A DNA stretch of 64,000 bases from Novosphingobium sp. SG751A (GCF_013149295.1 NZ_JABGCB010000005.1:1-64000), one strand, 5' to 3'; positions 35,464-44,612 are shown, counted from the stretch's first letter. The notes: generated by a model not told the origin, from the sequence alone. Numbers and translations are program-made.

Positions 35464-35540
35464 GGGGGGCCTTTCTGGATAATCGACGGCAAACCTAGCC
35501 GGGTTGGGCGCGGAATGCCAGATACGCTATGATGCAAGAT

Positions 35541-36764
35541 TCAACGCCTGAGTTGATCCAAAGGGTTCACCGGCTTGCCATCTCTGCGCAATTCCAGCGT
35601 AATCTGGGGCTGCCCCCCGCCCGCCGCGCCCAAAGGCGATCCGGCCACGACATTGTCGCCCACCTGCGCCGAAATCCGGTCAAGCCCGGTGATCAGGCTG
35701 GTAAAGCCGCCCGGATGATCGATGATGATGATCTGGCCATAGCCGGCAAAAGGTCCGGCAAAGGCAATCCGCCCCGCCGATGGGGCCACCGCCTGCGCCT
35801 GAGGGCGCACCGACAGCGTGATGCCGCGCGCGGCTGTTCCACGTGAAGCATCGCCAAAGCCCGAGATCAGCCGCCCCGTCACCGGCAGCAGGAAATCAGG
35901 GAGGGCTGTGGGTGTCGGGCTGGGCGAGGGGGCATAGGCGGCCTCCTGCGCCATCTGGCCCCCCGCCGTCCAGCCTGACGCAGGGCGCAGCACCGGGCCG
36001 GGCAGCGCCGCCAGACGGTCGCGCAGCGCGGCGGCCTGCTCCAGCCCATCGAGCAATCCGCCCAGATCACGCGCCTTTTCGCCCAGAGCCAGCGCGCGTT
36101 CGGCCTCGCGGCTTGCCCCGCCATTGGCCTCACGCGCGGCCTGACGCTGGCGGGACTCCATCGCGCCCAGATCGCGGCGGCGGGTACCCAGTGCGGCAAT
36201 CTCGCCATGCAGCGCGGCCTCAGCCACCTTGGCCTGTTCCTGCAGCGCGCGGGCGCGGGCCAGTTCGCTGCGCAAGGCGGCGGTGCGGCGCTGCACCTGC
36301 GGCAACATGCTTTCCAGCAAGGCGCGCGTATGCACACTGTCCGCCAGCGAGCCGGGGCGCAGCAAGGCCACCAGCGGCGGGCGGCGCGACAGGCGCTGCA
36401 AAGCCCCGGTCAGCTCGACCAGCGGCTTTTGCCTTTGCGCCAGTTCCGCCCGCAAATCCTTGCGCTGTTGTTCGATGATGCGGATGCGCGCCTCGTCTGC
36501 CACGATTTGCGCCTCGGCCTCCTGAATCCGCGCGGCCAGAGCGGCGGCTTCACGGGCGGCTTTATCGGCGGCGGCACTGGCCTGCTGCGCTCCGCGTTCA
36601 AGGTTCTCGGCCCGGGCGCGCGCCTGACTGGCCTGGGCCTGCGCGGCGGCCAGATCGCGCCTTGTTTGCGCCGGGCTTTGCGCCGGATCGTCCAGCACAT
36701 TGACCACCTGCGCCGCGGCGGCACCGGCCATGAAAGCGGCAATCAGCAAGACCCCCGCCCGCAT
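35541..36764 (-). CDS. EnvC-like murein hydrolase activator (degenerate LytM/M23 domain)
   Basis: The 407-residue product has a signal peptide (LLIAAFMAGAAAAQ), long coiled coils (about 35-210) and a C-terminal LytM-like domain (about 300-405). That domain lacks the zinc-ligand histidines of active M23 enzymes: the usual HxH region reads ITLELRRDGKPVNPLDQL. This matches EnvC, which activates amidases rather than cutting murein. A parS-like sequence (35835-35850) lies inside the gene. It is 77 bases upstream of ctpA. Confidence 0.85.
   Translation of the reverse strand: MRAGVLLIAAFMAGAAAAQVVNVLDDPAQSPAQTRRDLAAAQAQASQARARAENLERGAQQASAAADKAAREAAALAARIQEAEAQIVADEARIRIIEQQRKDLRAELAQRQKPLVELTGALQRLSRRPPLVALLRPGSLADSVHTRALLESMLPQVQRRTAALRSELARARALQEQAKVAEAALHGEIAALGTRRRDLGAMESRQRQAAREANGGASREAERALALGEKARDLGGLLDGLEQAAALRDRLAALPGPVLRPASGWTAGGQMAQEAAYAPSPSPTPTALPDFLLPVTGRLISGFGDASRGTAARGITLSVRPQAQAVAPSAGRIAFAGPFAGYGQIIIIDHPGGFTSLITGLDRISAQVGDNVVAGSPLGAAGGGQPQITLELRRDGKPVNPLDQLRR
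35835..35850. promoter_or_regulatory. Degenerate parS-like site inside the envC-like gene
   Basis: TGTTCCACGTGAAGCA matches the parS consensus TGTTTCACGTGAAACA at 14 of 16 bases. It lies about 10 kb left of the candidate origin. Confidence 0.55.
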
Positions 36765-36767
36765 CGT

Positions 36768-37190
36768 TCAATTCGCCCGGTGATAGGGGTGGCCCGACAG
36801 GATCGCGGTGGCGCGCCACAATTGTTCGGCCAGCATCGCGCGCGCCATCAGATGGGGCCATGTCATCGCGCCAAAAGCGATCAGCAGATCGGCCCCTTCG
36901 CGCCCGGCGTCGCCATGCCCATCGGCCGCGCCGATTTCAAAGCGCACCTCGCGCACGCCATCATCGCGCCAACGCCCCAGCATCGCGGCAAATTCTTCCG
37001 AAGAAAGCTGGCGCCCGCGCTCGTCGAGCAAAACGCGGCGGGCAGGGGTGGCAAGGGCGGGAATGGTACCGCCCCGGTCCGGCAATTCGGTGTGCTTCAC
37101 CGGCCAGCTAATCCGCTTCAAATAGCGGTCCAGCATCTCTCCTTCGGGCGAGCGGGCAATCCGCCCACGGGCCAGTATATGCAGCAGCAT
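36768..37190 (-). CDS. rlmH: 23S rRNA (pseudouridine-1915-N3)-methyltransferase
   Basis: RlmH is a SPOUT methyltransferase acting on helix 69 of assembled 70S ribosomes. The 140-residue product ends with the diagnostic ADLLIAFGAMTWPHLMARAMLAEQLWRATAILSGHPYHRAN (key residues MTWPH and GHPYHR). The usual FxIGGAxG loop reads FEIGAADGHGD, a slight deviation. It follows rsfS, its usual neighbour. Confidence 0.93.
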   Translation of the reverse strand: MLLHILARGRIARSPEGEMLDRYLKRISWPVKHTELPDRGGTIPALATPARRVLLDERGRQLSSEEFAAMLGRWRDDGVREVRFEIGAADGHGDAGREGADLLIAFGAMTWPHLMARAMLAEQLWRATAILSGHPYHRAN

Positions 37191-37244
37191 CGTGCCGACC
37201 CGTCCTTTTGCCGCGCCCCCGAAAAGCCTGATCAGTCGTGCAGA

Positions 37245-37652
37245 TCAGGCCGCACCGCTGGGTCCGTCAAAGCCCCACATGCGTTCCAGATTATAGAAGT
37301 TGCGCACTTCGGGGCGGAACAGATGGACGACAATATCGCCGGCATCGATCAACACCCAATCCGCCGCAGGCAGACCTTCGATGCGGACATGGCCAAAGCC
37401 GCCGTGCTTGATACGCTCGGCCAGATGCTGGGCCATCGCGGCCACCTGACGCGTGGAACGGCCCGATGCGATCACCATGTGATCGGCCACCGAGGTCTTG
37501 CCTTCCAGCGGGATGGAGACAATTTCCTGCGCCTGATCGTCGTCAAGCGATTGCAGGACCAGCGCGTGCAGCGAACCGGGTTCGGCGTCGGGCAGCGTGG
37601 AAACGGGTTTCGCCGCCGGGATGGCGGGCGAAGGGGTGATAGGATCGGGCAT
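37245..37652 (-). CDS. rsfS: Ribosomal silencing factor RsfS
   Basis: RsfS binds ribosomal protein L14 and blocks subunit joining in starved cells. The 135-residue product has a family core SLDDDQAQEIVSIPLEGKTSVADHMVIASGRSTRQV and WVLIDAGDIVVHLFRPEVRNFYNLERMW. The ATG at 37652 is chosen because upstream residues of the frame do not match the family. It lies between nadD and rlmH, the common order. Confidence 0.93.
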   Translation of the reverse strand: MPDPITPSPAIPAAKPVSTLPDAEPGSLHALVLQSLDDDQAQEIVSIPLEGKTSVADHMVIASGRSTRQVAAMAQHLAERIKHGGFGHVRIEGLPAADWVLIDAGDIVVHLFRPEVRNFYNLERMWGFDGPSGAA

Positions 37653-37752
37653 GTAGGTCAGAATAACTCCTCTCTGGTGGCAGGCCCGCTCCGGCTGGAG
37701 GCGGGGTGCCAGAATGATCAATGTGAAACGCTTATGGGCATGTCCCGCCGCA

Positions 37753-38442
37753 TCATGCCCGTCCCCACGGGGCAATGTTGCGGCGTGTCAGGCCGTCCCG
37801 CAGCGATGGTGCAATCGCTCCCTGCGCCCACGCCGGATTGGCCTGCCGGATGGCGGTGGCCGAACGGGGATCGGGGTCGAAACGCAACAGCACCAGCCTT
37901 GGCGCGCTCCATCCAGCCGGCTTTTTCAAACTGGCCGCAGGCCGCCGGAATCGGCGCAGCCAGGCCATCGCCGGACTGGCAACAGCGCCGCTATCATAGC
38001 CCGGACGGGCAATAACCGCAATCGGCATAGCACGCGCGATATCGCGCCACCGCCGCCAGTGGTGAAATTGCGCCAGATTGTCGGCGCCCATGATCCACGT
38101 GAAACATTTGGCGGGCCAACGGCGACGAATCCGCGCCAAAGTATCAACGGTATAGCGCGTGCCCAATTCGCGCTCGATGGCCGAAACGCGGATCGGCGCG
38201 CGCCGCGCCTGCGCCCGGGCCGAGGCCACGCGGGCGGCAAGCGGGGCCATGCCCGCACGCGGCTTCAATGGATTGCCCGGAGACACCAGCCACCACACCT
38301 CATCCAGCCCCAGCGCGGCGAGCGTCATGAGGCTGATGCGGCGATGGCCCCCATGGGCGGGGTTGAAGCTCCCGCCCATGAGGCCGATACGTTGCGGATT
38401 GGGTTTCAGGGGCGAACCTGTCCGGTTCCGCGCACCTGCCAC
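37753..38442 (-). CDS. nadD: Nicotinate-nucleotide adenylyltransferase
   Basis: NadD adenylylates nicotinate mononucleotide in NAD synthesis. The 229-residue product has GLMGGSFNPAHGGHRRIS (the HxGH-type motif) and the C-terminal RSATAIRQ (SxxxIR). The start at 38442 overlaps proA by 37 bases; the true start may be slightly further in, but no better one is evident. A parS-like site (38091-38106) lies inside the gene. Confidence 0.92.
   Translation of the reverse strand: MAGARNRTGSPLKPNPQRIGLMGGSFNPAHGGHRRISLMTLAALGLDEVWWLVSPGNPLKPRAGMAPLAARVASARAQARRAPIRVSAIERELGTRYTVDTLARIRRRWPAKCFTWIMGADNLAQFHHWRRWRDIARAMPIAVIARPGYDSGAVASPAMAWLRRFRRPAASLKKPAGWSAPRLVLLRFDPDPRSATAIRQANPAWAQGAIAPSLRDGLTRRNIAPWGRA
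38091..38106. promoter_or_regulatory. Degenerate parS-like site inside nadD
   Basis: TGATCCACGTGAAACA matches the parS consensus at 14 of 16 bases. It lies about 8 kb left of the candidate origin. Confidence 0.55.
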
Positions 38443-39692
38443 TTATAGGTGGTCAGCCCTTCCAAAGCGACCGGGCCGCGCGCATGCAGGCGCCCGGTGG
38501 CAATGCCGATTTCCGCGCCAAGCCCGAATTCGCCGCCATCGGCAAATTGCGTGCTGGCGTTGACCATGACGATCGCGCTGTCGACGCGCTGGAGGAATTC
38601 CTCGGCAGCGGCAGGATCGGCGGTGATGATCGCATCGGTGTGATGGCTGGAATGGCGGGCGATATGGTCAATCCCGGCCTCAAGCCCATCAACCACGGCC
38701 ACCGAAAGGATGGCGTCGAGATATTCGGTGTCCCAATCCGCCTCGCTGGCGGGCAGGATGCGCGGATCGAGCGCGCGGGCGCGGGCATCGCCGCGCAATT
38801 CGCAGTCCTTGTCCAACAAAGCGCGAACCACCGCGACCGAGCCGGGGAAGGCCGCGTCGAGCAGCAGCGTTTCCATCGAACCGCAAATACCGGTACGGCG
38901 CATTTTCGCATTCACAGCGATGGACAGCGCCATTTCGGGGTCAGCCGCGCTGTGAACATAAGTGTGGCAAATGCCGTCGAGATGCGCCAGCACGGGGACG
39001 CGCGCGTCATCCTGCACCCGCTGGACCAGCGATTTTCCTCCGCGCGGCACGATCATGTCGATCAGCCCCGCCGCCGTCAGCATCGCACCCACCGCCGCGC
39101 GGTCCTGCGTGGGCATCAACTGCACCGCCGCCTCGGGCACACCCGCGCTGACCAGCCCCTGCACCATCGCGGCGTGGATCGCGCGATTGGAATGCACCGC
39201 CTCGCTGCCCCCGCGCAGCAGCGCGGCATTGCCCGAACCGATGCAGAGTGCGGCAGCGTCAGCCGTCACATTGGGGCGGCTTTCGTAAATAATGCCGATC
39301 AGGCCCACAGGCACGCGCACCCGCGCCAGAACGAGGCCATTGGGGCGCTCATCCTGCGAAATCACCTCGCCCACGGGATCGGGCAGACCGGCCACCGCCG
39401 CCACCGCATCGGCAATCCCGGCCAGACGACCCGCATCCAGCCGCAGACGGTCGAGCATCGCGCCCGACAGGCCGCGCGCGGCGCCCGCCGCCATATCCTG
39501 CGCATTGGCCTCCAGAATCGCCGGCTGTGCCGCGCGCAAAGCCTCTGCCGCCGCCAGCAGCGCGGCTGCCTTTTGCGGGGTGGTCATGCGCGCCAGCACG
39601 ACCTGCGCCGCGCGGCCAGCCTTGGCCAGACGCGCCACCAGCGCTTCGGGCGTTTCGGTTTGGGCGGATTCAAGAGTTTGCGTATCAGACAT
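38406..39692 (-). CDS. proA: Gamma-glutamyl phosphate reductase
   Basis: ProA reduces gamma-glutamyl phosphate to the semialdehyde in proline synthesis. The 428-residue aldehyde-dehydrogenase-fold protein has VPVGLIGIIYESRPNVTADAA, the catalytic cysteine in RRTGICGSMETLLLD, and ends in VALEGLTTYKWQVRGTGQVR. Length is normal. It is separate from any proB in this window. Confidence 0.96.
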   Translation of the reverse strand: MSDTQTLESAQTETPEALVARLAKAGRAAQVVLARMTTPQKAAALLAAAEALRAAQPAILEANAQDMAAGAARGLSGAMLDRLRLDAGRLAGIADAVAAVAGLPDPVGEVISQDERPNGLVLARVRVPVGLIGIIYESRPNVTADAAALCIGSGNAALLRGGSEAVHSNRAIHAAMVQGLVSAGVPEAAVQLMPTQDRAAVGAMLTAAGLIDMIVPRGGKSLVQRVQDDARVPVLAHLDGICHTYVHSAADPEMALSIAVNAKMRRTGICGSMETLLLDAAFPGSVAVVRALLDKDCELRGDARARALDPRILPASEADWDTEYLDAILSVAVVDGLEAGIDHIARHSSHHTDAIITADPAAAEEFLQRVDSAIVMVNASTQFADGGEFGLGAEIGIATGRLHARGPVALEGLTTYKWQVRGTGQVRP

Positions 39693-39732
39693 GCGCGGCC
39701 CCTTAACAGAATTGCGCCGCCCTGTCAGCCAT

Positions 39733-39900
39733 TCAGCGTTTGCGCCGCTTTTTTAGCGTGGCCAGCAGCGCGCGCCTGGCCCCGTCCGACATGGCGGGCC
39801 AGGCCGCGATCTCATCCCCGCTGCGCCAGCATCCCGCGCAAAAGCCATGCGTGGGATGAATGCGGCACACGCCGTTGCAGGGGGAGGCAGGGGATTTCAT
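39733..39900 (-). CDS. DUF1289 small cysteine protein
   Basis: The 55-residue product has the DUF1289 pattern SPCNGVCRIHPTHGFCAGCWRSGDEIAAW with four cysteines likely to bind a metal or cluster, followed by a basic C-terminus ending KKRRKR. The start at 39900 is chosen because the frame beyond it runs through a terminator hairpin. It lies 40 bases upstream of proA on the same strand. Function of the family is unknown to me. Confidence 0.82.
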   Translation of the reverse strand: MKSPASPCNGVCRIHPTHGFCAGCWRSGDEIAAWPAMSDGARRALLATLKKRRKR

Positions 39901-39913
39901 GCCCTGCGCCCAT

Positions 39914-39947
39914 AAAGAAAAGCCCCCCGTCGGCAAGGACGGAGGGC
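39914..39947 (-). terminator. Intrinsic terminator of the cell-wall hydrolase gene
   Basis: On the minus strand GCCCTCCGTC pairs with GACGGGGGGC (39938-39947 and 39922-39931, one G-T pair) and is followed by TTTTCTTT. It lies about 30 bases after the stop at 39978. Confidence 0.8.
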
Positions 39948-39977
39948 CTGAAATGATCGCGCGATCCGCAAAAGGGA

Positions 39978-40598
39978 TCAACGATAGAAGATATGGTTCT
40001 CGATCTGCGCCACGCGGACCTTGTCCTGCCAGCGCGAACCCAGACGCGCGGCGTGGAAATACAGCGCGCCTTCCGCGCTCGACTTCCAGCGGTTGTCATG
40101 GGCGATATGGGCAATGGCCAGAGCGTTCTGCCACTTGCGCGATTCGGTCCGAATCGCAGGCATGTGGTGGCCGCGCACAAAGGAGAATTGCGAAGGCTGA
40201 TACACCACGCCGCAGTAAGAGGCGGGGAAACGGCCCGAACGAGTGCGGTTCACGATCACGCGGCCAACGGCGAGCTGGCCATCGAGCGGTTCGTTACCGG
40301 CTTCAAAATAGATCGCGCCGGCCAGACAATTGATGTCTTCCGACGTTTCCGAGGCGGCTTCAGGCTCTGCGGCGACAAGGTCGGCGAGCGAAGCGGGAGC
40401 CTGCGGGGCGGGAATCAGAGCGTTCGAGGGGGTTTCCTCGTTAAACACGCTGAGCGAAGGTTGCAGTTGAACCGACGACTGGGTTTTATCCTGTGCGGCC
40501 GCGCCCGAACCAGCGGCGCTGTAAAGAAGAACCAGAAAACCTGCGGCAACCGAGGCCAGACTGGCGCGTTTCAGAAAGAGAGCCATAAACAATTTCAA
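39978..40598 (-). CDS. SleB-type cell-wall hydrolase
   Basis: The 206-residue product has an N-terminal signal or anchor (MALFLKRASLASVAAGFLVLLYSAAGSGAAA), a low-complexity linker and a C-terminal hydrolase_2/SleB domain (about 85-206) starting CLAGAIYFEAGNEPLDGQLAVGRVIVNR (the catalytic Glu is in YFEA). Relatives are lytic transglycosylases acting on peptidoglycan in the periplasm. The gene stands alone with its own terminator. Confidence 0.88.
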   Translation of the reverse strand: MKLFMALFLKRASLASVAAGFLVLLYSAAGSGAAAQDKTQSSVQLQPSLSVFNEETPSNALIPAPQAPASLADLVAAEPEAASETSEDINCLAGAIYFEAGNEPLDGQLAVGRVIVNRTRSGRFPASYCGVVYQPSQFSFVRGHHMPAIRTESRKWQNALAIAHIAHDNRWKSSAEGALYFHAARLGSRWQDKVRVAQIENHIFYR

Positions 40599-40783
40599 AT
40601 GGGCGGTGAACAGCCTGTCGCAAGGGTGAAGCGGGGTCTTTAGCCATTACTGACGCCGAAACCGCCCGACCGCTTGCCGGATGTCCCCCGTCTGCGCGCT
40701 TGTCGTTCCGGCATGATTACCGGACAGACCGCCCTCGCAAGATTAGGTGTGCGCCCGTTGCCCAAAGCGGCGCGCAGGGTCAA

Positions 40784-41122
40784 TCAGTCATCTGCCGTTA
40801 ATCCGATGAACCGTTCACCTCGCGCGATATCCAGTTCAACAATCCACAGGTCGCTGTCCTGACGCTCGCGTTTTTTCAGCCATTCGGGGAACTCATCAGG
40901 CGATTCGGCGTTCTGCCTCTTCGCGCATTGCCAGATTCGGTGGCCATCCGCGCTGGGCATCCGTTCATACGCGCGATAATCGCCGCCCCGGTCGCACAAC
41001 ACCACCATCACCGTGCCCGCATCGGGATCGCCGCGCGCGATGATCGTGCCAAAGCCGCCCTCGGCCTGAACCTGACGCAAAAGCGCGGAAACTTCGATTC
41101 CTGCAGGAAGGCGCGCGCTCAA
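40784..41122 (-). CDS. DUF1491 family protein
   Basis: The 112-residue product starts MSARLPAGIEVSALLRQVQAEGGFGTIIARGDPDAG, contains VMVVLCDRGGDYRAYERM, and ends with a region including DSDLWIVELD. I assign it to DUF1491, a conserved alphaproteobacterial protein without known function. It starts 9 bases after the ptsN stop on the same strand. Confidence 0.82.
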   Translation of the reverse strand: MSARLPAGIEVSALLRQVQAEGGFGTIIARGDPDAGTVMVVLCDRGGDYRAYERMPSADGHRIWQCAKRQNAESPDEFPEWLKKRERQDSDLWIVELDIARGERFIGLTADD

Positions 41123-41131
41123 AGGCCCTGC

Positions 41132-41590
41132 TTAACCGGCACGGTCGGCCACATTGGCGATCAGCGCATAGATCGCCTCGTCGCCCGGCGCCTCCATCAG
41201 CGCGGCATGCATCTTGTCATCGCGCATCAGCCGCGAAATCGCCGCCAGAGCATGCAGATGGACAACGCCCGCCGCCTCAGGGCTGAGCAGGCCGAACACC
41301 AGATCGACGGGCATATCGTCGGCCGCCTCAAATGCCACGGGCGCGGCCAGTCGCAGGAACACCGCCACCGGCTTTTCCACCATCGGCACACGGGCATGGG
41401 GAATCGCTACGCCGCGCCCGAAACCGGTGCTGCCCAGATTTTCCCGTTCAAGGATACGCTCAAGCACCTGCGCTCGATCAAGTCCGTAAACCGCCGCAAA
41501 GCGGTCGGCCAGGCAATCGAGAACAGCCGACTTACTATCGACTTTTACCGTACTGACGGCATCAGGCAGGAGCGTGAACAGCGCGGTCAT
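41132..41590 (-). CDS. ptsN: PTS IIA-Ntr type regulatory protein
   Basis: PtsN is a phosphocarrier of the nitrogen-related PTS that regulates transport and stress responses. The 152-residue EIIA domain carries its phosphorylated histidine in GFGRGVAIPHARV and ends with HLHALAAISRLMRDDKM. The ATG at 41590 is chosen because upstream frame residues are not family-like. It lies downstream of hpf, a usual ptsN neighbour in proteobacteria. Confidence 0.92.
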   Translation of the reverse strand: MTALFTLLPDAVSTVKVDSKSAVLDCLADRFAAVYGLDRAQVLERILERENLGSTGFGRGVAIPHARVPMVEKPVAVFLRLAAPVAFEAADDMPVDLVFGLLSPEAAGVVHLHALAAISRLMRDDKMHAALMEAPGDEAIYALIANVADRAG

Positions 41591-41732
41591 CGCCAAAATT
41601 CGTTTAAGCCTTCTCTCCCGCGCGCCAAGAAGCCAAGCGGGATCGGCGGGGCCGATAGCGGGTTTTATCGAAACAAGCAAAGAGGTTTGGTTCGTCAGCT
41701 TACCGCCTTGACCAAACGCCCCCGCCAGTGGT

Positions 41733-41776
41733 CCCAAAAACACACCACGGCCCGCGCCAAAGGCACCGGGCCGTGG
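41733..41776 (-). terminator. Intrinsic terminator downstream of hpf
   Basis: On the minus strand CCACGGCCC (41768-41776) pairs with GGGCCGTGG (41745-41753), followed by TGTGTTTTTGGG. It lies about 20 bases past the hpf stop, so ptsN probably has its own promoter in the remaining gap. Confidence 0.8.
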
Positions 41777-41792
41777 AGCGCGTTAACGTTCG

Positions 41793-42359
41793 TCAGGACG
41801 GTTCGACCCAGCCGATCGACCCATCACCGCGCCGGTAAACCATATTATGCTTGCCGGTGCCAGCGTTTTTGAACAGCAACGCGTTAGTGTTGCGCAGGTC
41901 GAGCATCATCACCGCGTCCGACACGGTGGTTTCGGGCACATCGACACGCAGCTCGGCAATCACCAGCGGCGCTTCGACGGGGGCTTCGTCCTGCTCCATC
42001 TCGGGTTCGACGAAAATCGTATAGGCGGCTTCTTCGGAACGAACCGAATGGGCGGCCTGTTCCTGCCGCGCGCTCAACCGGCGCTTATAGCGGCGCAGCT
42101 GGGTTTCCACCTTGTCCGAGGCCTGGTCAAAGGCGTGGTGCGCATCATGGCTGAGGCCGGCGCCCTTCAGGATCAGGCCCTGGCGCACATGCATCACGAT
42201 GTCGCTGCGGAACGAACCGCCCGGGGCCTTGCTGAAGGTGACAACCGAAGACAGCGCCCGCGCGAAATATTTGTCGATGATCGCCGCCAGGCGCTCCTCA
42301 ACATGCACGCGCAGTGCATCGCCAGTTTCCATTTGATGACCGGAAACGCGAACGTCCAT
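41793..42359 (-). CDS. hpf: Ribosome hibernation promoting factor, long form
   Basis: HPF dimerises 70S ribosomes in stationary phase. The 188-residue product has the N-terminal S30AE domain (MDVRVSGHQMETGDALRVHVEERL, to about residue 100) and a C-terminal dimerisation domain with VSDAVMMLDLRNTNALLFKNAGTGKHNMVYRRGDGSIGWVEP. The two-domain long form fits alphaproteobacteria. It lies downstream of dnaQ after 35 bases. Confidence 0.94.
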   Translation of the reverse strand: MDVRVSGHQMETGDALRVHVEERLAAIIDKYFARALSSVVTFSKAPGGSFRSDIVMHVRQGLILKGAGLSHDAHHAFDQASDKVETQLRRYKRRLSARQEQAAHSVRSEEAAYTIFVEPEMEQDEAPVEAPLVIAELRVDVPETTVSDAVMMLDLRNTNALLFKNAGTGKHNMVYRRGDGSIGWVEPS

Positions 42360-42393
42360 GGTTGTTACTCCTCTTGTTGTTATCTCTTGATAG

Positions 42394-43086
42394 TCACTGA
42401 AGCCAGATCGGCTCCTTGATCGATTTCAAAAACGCGCCGTGGGCGTCCAGTTCCTCCTGACTGGCGGCATGGGGGCGGGCCTCGCGCAGGGGACGCGCAC
42501 GCGTCGCCTGCGTGTTGGTTTGCATTACTGTTTCAGTAATAACAACGCTTTGTGCGGCCAGTTCCATACCAATCTGGCGGCCGCCCAGCAATTCGACATA
42601 GACCTGCGCCAGCAGTTCGGAGTCGAGCAAAGCGCCGTGTTTGGTTCGGTGGCTGCGGTCGATGCCATAGCGCGTGCAAAGCGCATCGAGCGAGTTTTTC
42701 GCGCCGGGATGTTTCTGGCGTGCGATCTTGACCGTATCGACCATGCGATCCAGCCCGACCGGCTCAAAACCGGCGGCTGTCAGTTCGGCATTGATAAAGC
42801 CAAAGTCGAAACCGGCATTATGCGCCACCATCGGCGCGTCACCGATAAAATCGAGAAATTCCTGCGCCTTTTCCGCAAACAACGGCTTGTCCGCCAAAAA
42901 GGCTTCGGACAGGCCATGGACCCGTTCGGCCTCGGCGGGCATATCGCGCTGGGGGTTGAAATAGGCATGATAGGTGGCGCCGGTGGCCACCCTGTTGACC
43001 ATTTCGACGCAGCCAATTTCCACCAGCCGATCGCCGTTTTTGGGGTCCAGACCTGTGGTTTCGGTGTCGAAGATAATCTCACGCAT
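42394..43086 (-). CDS. dnaQ: DNA polymerase III epsilon subunit (proofreading exonuclease)
   Basis: DnaQ is the 3'-5' proofreading subunit of the replicase. The 230-residue DEDDh exonuclease shows ExoI (IIFDTETTGLDPKNGDRLVEIG), ExoII (VAHNAGFDFGFIN) and ExoIII (HGALLDSELLAQVY). The C-terminus is a tail that would contact the alpha subunit. The ATG at 43086 (MREIIFDTETTG) is family-typical. It lies downstream of coaE in the ppsR-maf-aroE-coaE-dnaQ block, a frequent alphaproteobacterial origin neighbour. Confidence 0.95.
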   Translation of the reverse strand: MREIIFDTETTGLDPKNGDRLVEIGCVEMVNRVATGATYHAYFNPQRDMPAEAERVHGLSEAFLADKPLFAEKAQEFLDFIGDAPMVAHNAGFDFGFINAELTAAGFEPVGLDRMVDTVKIARQKHPGAKNSLDALCTRYGIDRSHRTKHGALLDSELLAQVYVELLGGRQIGMELAAQSVVITETVMQTNTQATRARPLREARPHAASQEELDAHGAFLKSIKEPIWLQ

Positions 43087-43145
43087 TGTGATATCTATCC
43101 TCCTCGAAACCGGGCTGCACAAGCAAAATTCTCATGGAATCGAGA

Positions 43146-43745
43146 TTAGGTTGCGTTTCCGTCCAAATGGTTAATCCGATCTAACACTTTTGCGAGGGCA
43201 GCGCGGGTTTTCTCCAGCGAAGTGCCTGTATCCAAAACATAATCGGCCAGCGCCCGTTTTTCCGCATCGGGCATTTGCGCGGCCAGAATATCAACGAATC
43301 TGGCCTCATTCATGCCCGGCCGGGCCATGACTCGGGCCTTTTGCACAGGGGTCGGGGCCGAAACCACCACCACCGCGTCCATCCCCTCCCGCCCGGTGCG
43401 CTCAAACAGCAAGGGAATGTCAAAAACAACCATTGGCGAGTCGCAATGTTGCGCAAGGAATTGCTCCCGCGCAATCGCGACTGCGGGGTGAACAATCGCC
43501 TCCAGCCGTGCCAGCGCTTCCGGCTTGCCAAACACCGCCGCGCCCAGTTTGCCCCGGTCCACGCCATCGGGGCCGGTGGTGCCGGGAAATTCAGCCTCGA
43601 TCGCGGGCAGCAAGGCCCCGCCCGGCCCCTGAAGCGCGCGCACCGTGGCGTCGGCGTCAAACACCGGCACGCCGGCCTCGCGCAGCATCCCGGCCACGGT
43701 CGATTTGCCCATGCCGATCGAGCCGGTCAGGCCGATGATCTTCAT
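43146..43745 (-). CDS. coaE: Dephospho-CoA kinase
   Basis: CoaE phosphorylates dephospho-CoA, the last step to coenzyme A. The 199-residue P-loop kinase begins MKIIGLTGSIGMGKSTVAGML and has VPVFDADATVR and PLLFERTGREG. It overlaps the aroE stop by 4 bases (ATGA), so translation is likely coupled. Confidence 0.95.
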   Translation of the reverse strand: MKIIGLTGSIGMGKSTVAGMLREAGVPVFDADATVRALQGPGGALLPAIEAEFPGTTGPDGVDRGKLGAAVFGKPEALARLEAIVHPAVAIAREQFLAQHCDSPMVVFDIPLLFERTGREGMDAVVVVSAPTPVQKARVMARPGMNEARFVDILAAQMPDAEKRALADYVLDTGTSLEKTRAALAKVLDRINHLDGNAT

Positions 43746-44599
43746 GCCGTCAGAATCGCGCGCAGGGCCGTATCGCCGCGCTCACGCGCAGGGTCGGCGC
43801 CATAGAAATGTTCAAAGGCGATTCCCGCCTGACCGATCAGCATGGTCAGCCCGTCGATGCAGCGCATCCCCTCGGCCCGCGCAGCCGTCAGCAACGGCGT
43901 TTCCAAGGGCGCGGTGACAATGTCATAGACAATCGCTGCAGGCCGACCATGGCTCAGATCCAGCGCCAGCGGCGGATTGCCCACCATACCCAGCGGGCTG
44001 GCATTGACGATCATGCCGAATTCGCCATCGCCGCCACGGGCAAAATCCCCCAACGCCGCCGCACGATGCCGTGGGCCCGGCGCGAGTTCATCAAGCAAAT
44101 CCTGTGCCTTGGCCGGATCGCGCGCGGCAAGCGTGATCGCTATCCCCGCATCGGCCAGCGCCACGACAATCGCCCGCGCCGCGCCGCCCGCCCCGATCAC
44201 CAGCGCATTCTCCGGCGCCAGCTCATCGCCCAGCACCGGCAGCAAAGGCTCGATAAAGCCCGGCGCATCGGTGTTATGGCCGGTCAGCCGCCCATCCTTG
44301 CCGACTGCCACCGTATTGACCGCGCCGATCCGCGCCGCCAGCGGGTCCAGCCCGTCGAGCAGGGGGATGATCGTCTGCTTATGCGGCATGGTGACATTGC
44401 ACCCGCGCCACAAGGGCTGGGCCCGACGCGAGGCAATATAGGCGGGCAGATCGGCGGGCAGCACATGGGCGCGGCCATAATCGGCCTCGAGCCCCAGCCG
44501 TTCGAGCCAGTGGCCATGGATCGCGGGCGATTTGGATTGGGCAATCGGATCGCCGATCACTTCGGCAAAGGGCCGCGTGGGCGCTGTAATCTCGGTCAC
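43742..44599 (-). CDS. aroE: Shikimate dehydrogenase
   Basis: AroE reduces 3-dehydroshikimate with NADPH. The 285-residue product has VIGDPIAQSKSPAIHGHWL (shikimate binding), GCNVTMPHKQ with the catalytic Lys, the glycine loop VIGAGGAARAIV and VNASPLGM. It lies 13 bases after maf and overlaps coaE. Confidence 0.95.
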   Translation of the reverse strand: MTEITAPTRPFAEVIGDPIAQSKSPAIHGHWLERLGLEADYGRAHVLPADLPAYIASRRAQPLWRGCNVTMPHKQTIIPLLDGLDPLAARIGAVNTVAVGKDGRLTGHNTDAPGFIEPLLPVLGDELAPENALVIGAGGAARAIVVALADAGIAITLAARDPAKAQDLLDELAPGPRHRAAALGDFARGGDGEFGMIVNASPLGMVGNPPLALDLSHGRPAAIVYDIVTAPLETPLLTAARAEGMRCIDGLTMLIGQAGIAFEHFYGADPARERGDTALRAILTA

Positions 44600-44612
44600 T
44601 TCAATTCCGCCC